From the NCBI RefSeq assembly GCF_001715975.1, contig NZ_MARB01000032.1:1-37596 (forward strand): a DNA stretch of 37,596 bases, in the 5' to 3' direction. Both the position numbers and the translations under genes were made by a program. Shown piece after piece: positions 32,811 to 37,596 of this stretch. The number at the start of each line of letters is the position of its first letter. Position 1 is the first letter of the stretch. A model generated the notes under the pieces. The model was not told the DNA's origin, did no database searches, and worked only from the letters and a program-made list of their open reading frames with translations. Origin of the DNA: Candidatus Thiodiazotropha endolucinida (GTDB taxonomy: Bacteria > Pseudomonadota > Gammaproteobacteria > Chromatiales > Chromatiaceae).

Positions 32811-32867
32811 AAAGTATGTCCATTTCCAGTGACTCGATGCCATCCCTGGCAGTATGTGTGTTATGGC

Positions 32868-34163
32868 CTACTCCATCATGTCGTTGATGACGTTCTTGAA
32901 CCAGCTGTGAGCGTACTTGACCTCCCGCTTCCGTTGCTCGGCCGATGCATCCATGGGTGAAAGGCCGCCCGAGCCTTTGATGGGCAGAATGGTGTTGGTT
33001 GTTTCGTCGAGGGTGTAGACCGCGGCCACCGATATGCCGTGCTCTTCACCCAGAATGCTGTAGCAGGTGTTGACGAAGGTCGGATCGCCGGGATCCGCGC
33101 CATTGAACTTGGTGATGATGGCGGCGGCGGCGACCTTGGCCTGGGAGTTGGCGGCATAGGCCGATTTCGGCATTTTGGCGGCACTCGACGCGTCGCCCAG
33201 CACGTAGACATCGGGGTGACGCTTCGATTCGAAGGTCCGCTTGTTGACCGGGCACCAGTCACCTTCCACCAGGTCTGAGGCGTAGGCCACCTTGCCTGCC
33301 TTCTGGGGTGGGATGATGTTGATCACGTCAGCGGTGAACTCCTCGACCTCAGCCTGCAGGGTGCGGGTGGAGGGATCGAGCTCCTCCACTATACCGCCGC
33401 CCGCTGCGCCGACCCATTCGATCATGGCGTTATCGGTGCCGAAGCCATAGAGCTTCGACCAGCCCTGCCTGAACAGCCCCTGCTTGGAGAAGGCGTCTTT
33501 GGGATCGAGGATGAGAATCTTCGCCCTCGGTTTATGGTGCTTGCAGTACATCGCAATCTGCGCGGCCCGCTCATAGGGCCCGGGCGGGCATTTGTAGGGA
33601 TTCGGCGGCGCAACGATGATCACTCTCCCCCCTTCCGGCATAGACTCGATCTGCCGCCTCAGGGTGAGTGTCTGAGGACCGGCATACCAGGCGTGGGGAA
33701 TGGTCTCGGAGACCGCTGCATCGTAGCCCTCGATGGCGTCCCACTTGAAGTCCACGCCGGGGGAGACCACGCAGGCATCATATTCGAATGTACCGCTGTC
33801 GACGGTGGCGACCTGCTTGTTTGCCGGCTCGATGGCCGTGACCCTGTCGATGACGATCTCCACACCATGCCGTTTGAGTCCTTCATAATCGAATGTGATG
33901 GAGTCCAGGGTGCGGTCACCGCTCAATACCTCGTTGCTCATGAAACAGGATGTGTACTGTTTTTTGGCCTCGATCAGGGTGACCTTCAGGTTTGGATTCA
34001 GCTTGCGCAGGTACTTGGCGGCAGTGCAGCCCCCTACGCCGCCACCCACTACCACCACCCTGGGAGCGGCTGCCAGGGCAAGGGTTGGAAACATAAGCGA
34101 GGTACCCGCCAGGGTCAGGCCTCCACCCAAGCGGATGAAATCTCTGCGATTGATTTTATTCAT
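32868..34163 (-). CDS. fccB: FccB-like flavoprotein of flavocytochrome c sulfide dehydrogenase
   Basis: A 431-residue periplasmic FAD protein with a twin-arginine signal (INRRDFIRLGGGLTLAG) and an FAD-binding RVVVVGGGVGGCTAAKYLRK. The redox-active cysteine pair of the family is visible in PNPYKCPPGPYERA and GDWCPVNKR, and the FCSD C-terminal domain is present. It oxidises sulfide (or polysulfide) and passes electrons to a diheme cytochrome c, encoded just upstream. It is the last gene of an operon with a nonaheme cytochrome b/c fusion, which is not part of the classical fccAB system. Alternative: a related persulfide or sulfur-redox flavoprotein. Confidence 0.85.
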   Translation of the reverse strand: MNKINRRDFIRLGGGLTLAGTSLMFPTLALAAAPRVVVVGGGVGGCTAAKYLRKLNPNLKVTLIEAKKQYTSCFMSNEVLSGDRTLDSITFDYEGLKRHGVEIVIDRVTAIEPANKQVATVDSGTFEYDACVVSPGVDFKWDAIEGYDAAVSETIPHAWYAGPQTLTLRRQIESMPEGGRVIIVAPPNPYKCPPGPYERAAQIAMYCKHHKPRAKILILDPKDAFSKQGLFRQGWSKLYGFGTDNAMIEWVGAAGGGIVEELDPSTRTLQAEVEEFTADVINIIPPQKAGKVAYASDLVEGDWCPVNKRTFESKRHPDVYVLGDASSAAKMPKSAYAANSQAKVAAAAIITKFNGADPGDPTFVNTCYSILGEEHGISVAAVYTLDETTNTILPIKGSGGLSPMDASAEQRKREVKYAHSWFKNVINDMME

Positions 34164-34185
34164 GGTTATTTTTCCTTCTCCGCGA

Positions 34186-34764
34186 TCAGTGCTGACTGCC
34201 GTAGTAGTGGATCAGTGCGGGCATGGCCTGTTCGCCCTGCTCCTCGATAGCGGCATCCACCTTCCGTTTCATCTTTCTCGGGTAGGGGCGCCGGCCGTCG
34301 ATGAAATCCTGCATGCTGTAGTCAAGATAAGGCATCCACTGACCGGCAAGGGTACCGGAGTCACCCGGACGACCTCCCTCTTCATGGCACTTCTCACAAT
34401 AGCTGTTGTGCAGCTTTTCGCCGAGACTAACCAGTTGCTGATCGGTCTCCTGGGTGTAAAGTCGCAGTTCCTGTTTGGCGAAGAACCAGGCCATGGCCTT
34501 GATCTGCTCGTCGCTGTAGCCCTTGGCGATCCGGTTCATGATGGTGGAGTTGCGCTGGTCACGCTTGTAGGCCTGCATGGCGTCGATGAAAACATCCGGA
34601 TCCATCGCTGCGATGGAGGGACTGGAGGGGCCGACGCTGGATCCATCGGTACCATGGCAGCCGGCGCAGGTGAAGGCCAGCGCCTGGCCCGACGGCCCCG
34701 ACAGGGCAACCGTCGGAAGCAACACCAGTAAAGCCAGGAGTAGATTGCGAACTTTCTTGCTCAT
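34186..34764 (-). CDS. fccA: FccA-like diheme cytochrome c subunit
   Basis: A 192-residue exported cytochrome with signal peptide (MSKKVRNLLLALLVLLPTVALSG) and two haem sites, CAGCH and CEKCH, in c4-like halves. Its size and position 22 bases upstream of fccB match the cytochrome subunit of flavocytochrome c sulfide dehydrogenase. The ATG at 34764 is chosen because it begins the signal peptide; an earlier ATG at 34797 overlaps the previous gene stop as TGATG, indicating coupling. Confidence 0.8.
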   Translation of the reverse strand: MSKKVRNLLLALLVLLPTVALSGPSGQALAFTCAGCHGTDGSSVGPSSPSIAAMDPDVFIDAMQAYKRDQRNSTIMNRIAKGYSDEQIKAMAWFFAKQELRLYTQETDQQLVSLGEKLHNSYCEKCHEEGGRPGDSGTLAGQWMPYLDYSMQDFIDGRRPYPRKMKRKVDAAIEEQGEQAMPALIHYYGSQH

Positions 34765-34796
34765 CGTATCGTTTCTCAACATGTTATCCGCCCCCA

Positions 34797-36779
34797 TCAG
34801 CTTGGTGTGGTCATCAGGCCGATCAGCACCAGGGTTAGCAGGGCCAGACCGGTCATGATCAGCACAGTGGTGATGAAGGAGGCCGCCAGATCTGAACGGC
34901 GCGAGGGACGTCTGACCAGATGCTTGTCCAGTTCCCCGCTCTCAGCCAACCGTTCATATTCGAGACGGTGGTCGTGCTTGAACTCCTCGATGGGGATCTT
35001 ACCGGTGAAGATGGTCGTGCTCATCGGGAAACGCTCAGGCCTGAAGTGCACGTTGAAGAAGTGCACGGAGTTGAGGAAGATGGCCGCCAGCAGCGCCTCC
35101 TCGGCATGGACCAGGGTGGCGATATTGAACATCCAGCCCGGCAGGATGATGGCGGTCGTCTCCGGCGCGAACAGCATGATACCGGATGAACCGATTATCG
35201 CCGCACCCCAGAAGGGTGCCCAGTAGTCGAACTTCTGCCAATAGGTCCAGTGAGTGAACTCGGGACGTGGGCCCAGGCCGATGAACCACTTGAACATGCC
35301 TTTCAGGTCATCCCAATCCTTCCAGTTGGGCAGCATGGAGGTGCTGCCGAACCACTTGAAGCTATCGCGCTTGCTCCAGATGTTGCTGATAGCTATTGTC
35401 AGGTGGGCCAGGAAAATACCCAGCCAGATGACGGCCGCGGTACGATGGATAATACCCTCCATCTCCGTTCCGCCGAGGAACACCACCACGGCCTTGGCCC
35501 AGCCGGTATGCGAAAACAGCAAGGTGGTACCGGTCAGAATCAGGGTCATGGTGGAGATGGCGAACAGCGCGTGGATCCAGAGCCAAACAGTCGGGAATCG
35601 ACGGAAATAGACCACATCCGGGTTATCCAGATCCTCGTTGAAACCTTTACCCTGGATGCGATCCATCACCTCGCGGTAGAGCCACAGCACTACATGAACC
35701 CAGAAGAAGGCCATGACCGAGAAGATCAGCGTCTGCATGAAGATCTTGAAGAACCAGAGACCCGGGTATCTCTCTCTATCGTCCGCATCACCGTGCGGCC
35801 AGAAGGTCAGGAAGTTTTCATTGGCATCTTCATGGCAGATCCTGCAGTTTTCCAGACGATTGTTGGCGTGGATCTCCGATGTCGGATCATCTTCACCCTT
35901 GATCTTGTGGCTGCCGTGACAGTCGTGACACTTGGCGGTATTGGTATAACCGAGTCGATGCACCTGGCCATGATAGGAGTCGAAGTAGGTACGCTGCGCC
36001 TCCTTGTGGCAGTCTCCGCAATTCTTGGTGATCGCCAGCTTGGCCTGATCGGTGTCGGGTGAACTGATGGTATGGGTCGTGTGGCAGTCTGAGCAGACGG
36101 CCGATTCGCTGTCGCCCGCTTCCAGCACCGCCTTGCCGTGGTCGGACTCCCGGTAGTCGTCGAGTTCCTTCTTGTGACACTCGCCACACACCTCCGGGTT
36201 TTTCAGGCGGTGCTCGGCGCGCTGGTGGCTGCCCAGCGTGCCGATGTTGTGGGCATCGTGGCAGTCGTAGCAGGTGGCGTTGGTCTCCGATTGGTCGTGT
36301 TTGTTGGGCAGGGCATGTACCGAGTCGTAAAAGGCATCGATGGTTTCTACCACTACGCCGAGGCGTTCGTACTTCTCGTCGGGATCGCTCCGGTGCTTGT
36401 TCCAGGTCTCCCGGTGGCACTCCACACAGCCGACTACCACCTCCGGTGACTCGCGATGCGGTACTCGCTCGATGGTGGCGTGACAGTGGGTACAGGCCTG
36501 TTCACCGTGCACGCTATCCTCGATCTTTTGCGGGTCCGCGTAGATATCGACGATGGTGCCGTCTTCCCGGGTATCGGTTTTATCATGCGCGTCGCCATGA
36601 CACTTCAGGCAGCGTTTGTTGGGGATGATGCGCTTCCCCGAGACTGGGTCGAAGCCCGGTGGAGGGGTTTCGCCCAAGATGGTCAGATTACCTTCGGCAC
36701 TCTCAACGGGAGTGAAGAAACAGAGGGTTAGAAGAAAAACGAAAATCCAGACTGGCGATCGGGATGCCATGTTCAACAT
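34797..36779 (-). CDS. Nonaheme cytochrome c fused to a membrane cytochrome b domain
   Basis: A 660-residue exported protein: signal peptide (about residues 1-28), a multihaem domain with nine CxxCH motifs (CLKCH, CTHCH, CVECH, CYDCH, CGECH, CSDCH, CGDCH, CHDCH, CRICH) up to about residue 325, and a C-terminal cytochrome b561-like domain with several membrane segments carrying histidines (WVHVVLWLY, WIHALFAIS, HRTAAVIWLGIFLAHLTIAIS, LVHAEEALLAAIFLNSVHFFNVHF). This arrangement suits a quinone-linked electron transfer protein with multihaem wiring in the periplasm. It heads the operon with fccA and fccB, whose genes follow closely. The ATG at 36779 follows GAGGAAA. Terminal partner and direction are unknown. 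Confidence 0.85.
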   Translation of the reverse strand: MLNMASRSPVWIFVFLLTLCFFTPVESAEGNLTILGETPPPGFDPVSGKRIIPNKRCLKCHGDAHDKTDTREDGTIVDIYADPQKIEDSVHGEQACTHCHATIERVPHRESPEVVVGCVECHRETWNKHRSDPDEKYERLGVVVETIDAFYDSVHALPNKHDQSETNATCYDCHDAHNIGTLGSHQRAEHRLKNPEVCGECHKKELDDYRESDHGKAVLEAGDSESAVCSDCHTTHTISSPDTDQAKLAITKNCGDCHKEAQRTYFDSYHGQVHRLGYTNTAKCHDCHGSHKIKGEDDPTSEIHANNRLENCRICHEDANENFLTFWPHGDADDRERYPGLWFFKIFMQTLIFSVMAFFWVHVVLWLYREVMDRIQGKGFNEDLDNPDVVYFRRFPTVWLWIHALFAISTMTLILTGTTLLFSHTGWAKAVVVFLGGTEMEGIIHRTAAVIWLGIFLAHLTIAISNIWSKRDSFKWFGSTSMLPNWKDWDDLKGMFKWFIGLGPRPEFTHWTYWQKFDYWAPFWGAAIIGSSGIMLFAPETTAIILPGWMFNIATLVHAEEALLAAIFLNSVHFFNVHFRPERFPMSTTIFTGKIPIEEFKHDHRLEYERLAESGELDKHLVRRPSRRSDLAASFITTVLIMTGLALLTLVLIGLMTTPS

Positions 36780-36980
36780 TATTATTTCCTCGTGCGTCAA
36801 GTGCACAACCGCTAGAACGAGGCTTATAAATTAAAAAGATCAAACGGAGCCAAAAAGCGGGACTACAGTGCCAAACGGACCTACTATCCGAGCAACTTGG
36901 AGTATCTCGTCCAGTCTTCATACAGGTCAACATCGATTCTGCGACATTCACCAAGTCAAGAGAATTAAGGCGGGCTTGTG

Positions 36981-36994
36981 TTGATCTTGATCAA
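36981..36994. promoter_or_regulatory. FNR/DNR-type box upstream of the nonaheme/fcc operon
   Basis: TTGATCTTGATCAA is a perfect TTGAT-N4-ATCAA palindrome. It lies 200 bases before the nonaheme gene and also about 110 bases before the short plus-strand ORF at 37100. Confidence 0.75.
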
Positions 36995-37099
36995 TTAACA
37001 ATTAATTACTAATACGGTTTTCAATTATTCCATAAGATGCTAATATTCAGCTTGAGATTGTAGTTGTTTTCAATTTCAGATTGCTAGTTGGAGATCATC

Positions 37100-37234
37100 A
37101 TGAATGTAGCACCCATCTTGATCATGGCATCAGCGGTATTTATTTTTGCTGTCACGGCTTTGAGCATCGCCACCATCCTCGGTGTGGCCATAGGCCAGGC
37201 ACGACTTTTCTTTCAAAAGAAAACCCAAGCCTGA
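37100..37234 (+). CDS. Possible 44-residue single-span membrane protein
   Basis: An ATG with GGAG eight bases upstream opens a 44-codon frame: MNVAPILIMASAVFIFAVTA, a short glycine-containing hydrophobic continuation, then the basic tail FFQKKTQA. This is one transmembrane helix with a positively charged C-terminus, typical of small subunits or regulators of membrane complexes. It is divergent from the nonaheme operon and shares the FNR/DNR-type box. No family was recognised. Confidence 0.5.
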   Translation: MNVAPILIMASAVFIFAVTALSIATILGVAIGQARLFFQKKTQA

Positions 37235-37387
37235 AACCCGCACGTTTTCCCGTCCAGGAAATCAAAGAGGAACAAACCACGGTTTTCCTGCATATACCCT
37301 GGTCCGCCCTCAGTCTGGTTCTTTCTCGAACCACGATCTCGGATCGTGGGATGATTAGCTGTTGCGATTGGCGATAGAAGATAGAGC

Positions 37388-37496
37388 CGCCAATGGACGC
37401 CAATCACCGCGAATGCACGCAAATAGTTTCATTGCGATCACTTGCTTTTGGAAATAATGTTTGCGTCTATTAGCAGTGATTCGCGTCCATTCGCGG
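37388..37496. repeat. Large imperfect inverted repeat built of short degenerate units
   Basis: Two 37-base arms (37388-37424 and 37460-37496) are reverse complements at 31 of 37 positions, separated by 35 bases. Each arm consists of about 11-base degenerate units such as AATGGACGC, AATCACCGC and AATGCACGC. This resembles repetitive extragenic palindromes or small miniature elements seen in gammaproteobacterial genomes. Confidence 0.65.
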
Positions 37497-37535
37497 CCTT
37501 TCCTTTTCTTCTCTTTTCTTCAAAGCCTGCCCCAT

Positions 37536-37575
37536 AAAAAAAGCCGGACGGGTTGATGCCATCTCACCGTCCGGC
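37536..37575 (-). terminator. Rho-independent terminator for a gene beyond the right edge
   Basis: GCCGGACGG (37543-37551) pairs with CCGTCCGGC (37567-37575), and in the leftward direction the stem is followed by seven T residues (37536-37542 read as A on the plus strand). It therefore ends a minus-strand transcription unit whose genes lie to the right of the window. Confidence 0.85.
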
Positions 37576-37596
37576 CAGGGGGTTGCTATCGGTTGG

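Larger units (their letters stand above)
37235..37596. other. Right-edge intergenic region with hairpins and a large inverted repeat
   Basis: No gene is supported here. It contains two touching hairpins at 37318-37351 (GGTTC/GAACC, then CCACGATC/GATCGTGG with a three-base loop), the inverted repeat listed separately (37388-37496), a pyrimidine-rich stretch and a terminator facing left. Short frames on both strands in this stretch are not convincing. Confidence 0.5.

Noticed and set aside
35250-36062. 270-codon plus-strand frame over the nonaheme gene
   Set aside because: Antisense shadow of the cytochrome gene; no motifs, no ribosome binding site.
37152-37422. Two minus-strand frames of about 70-80 codons at the right edge
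   Set aside because: Arg-rich, without family resemblance, overlapping the hairpins and the better-supported short ORF on the other strand.
1-37596. tRNA, rRNA or CRISPR array
   Set aside because: No tRNA-like cloverleaf, rRNA sequence or regularly spaced repeat array was seen by eye; a dedicated scan would be decisive.

Overview
The window looks like part of the chromosome of a facultatively denitrifying, sulfur-oxidising gammaproteobacterium, of the kind seen among Chromatiales-like thiotrophs such as the Sedimenticola and Thiodiazotropha groups. That placement is inferred from gene content (a clade II nitrous oxide reductase cluster, nitric oxide reductase accessory genes, a flavocytochrome c sulfide dehydrogenase pair, many c-type cytochromes). 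No rRNA, tRNA or taxonomic marker was seen.

Layout. 1-6 kb: the 5' end of an IS3-type transposase at the edge, then loosely linked single genes (GYD-domain protein, secreted amidohydrolase, haloacid dehalogenase, ABM-type monooxygenase, surface-antigen-like protein) and a receiver-hemerythrin fusion. 5.7-7 kb: a cation efflux gene divergent from a Cd/Pb-type MerR regulator with an operator-like dyad between them. 7.2-19.3 kb: a complete clade II-type nos cluster on the minus strand (nosZ, two cytochromes c, nosB-like, nosD, nosG, nosH, nosF, nosL, nosY and a small membrane-anchored protein), met by a convergent diheme cytochrome c. 19.5-22.3 kb: a ZnuA-like/SCO fusion with a small secreted partner, and a secreted pentapeptide-repeat protein. 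22.3-24.2 kb: a polytopic membrane protein, a DUF2249 protein and a hemerythrin in one overlapping operon. 24.4-29.5 kb: norD, a small membrane protein, norQ, norF and norE on the minus strand, with a second norE-norF pair reading away on the plus strand; norC and norB are not in the window. 29.7-32.7 kb: three oxidoreductase-like genes of the MDR and Gfo/Idh/MocA families, apparently unrelated to the flanking respiration genes. 32.9-36.8 kb: a minus-strand operon of a nonaheme cytochrome c/cytochrome b fusion, a diheme cytochrome c (FccA-like) and an FccB-like flavoprotein. The right edge holds a short membrane-protein ORF, a large inverted repeat, and a terminator for a gene lying beyond the edge.

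How it fits together. Eight intergenic sites match the FNR/DNR half-site pattern TTGAY-N4-RTCAA, and each lies at a promoter-like distance upstream of a respiratory or nitric-oxide-related gene: the convergent cytochrome c, the internal nos cytochrome, nosZ, the SCO-fusion operon, the hemerythrin operon, both norEF units, and the nonaheme/fcc operon. The simplest reading is one oxygen- or NO-responsive regulon covering N2O reduction, copper delivery, NO handling and a sulfide- or quinone-linked electron branch. The regulator itself is not in the window. The least familiar parts are the nonaheme-cytochrome b/fccAB operon and the SCO protein fused to a ZnuA-like domain that has lost its metal-binding histidines.
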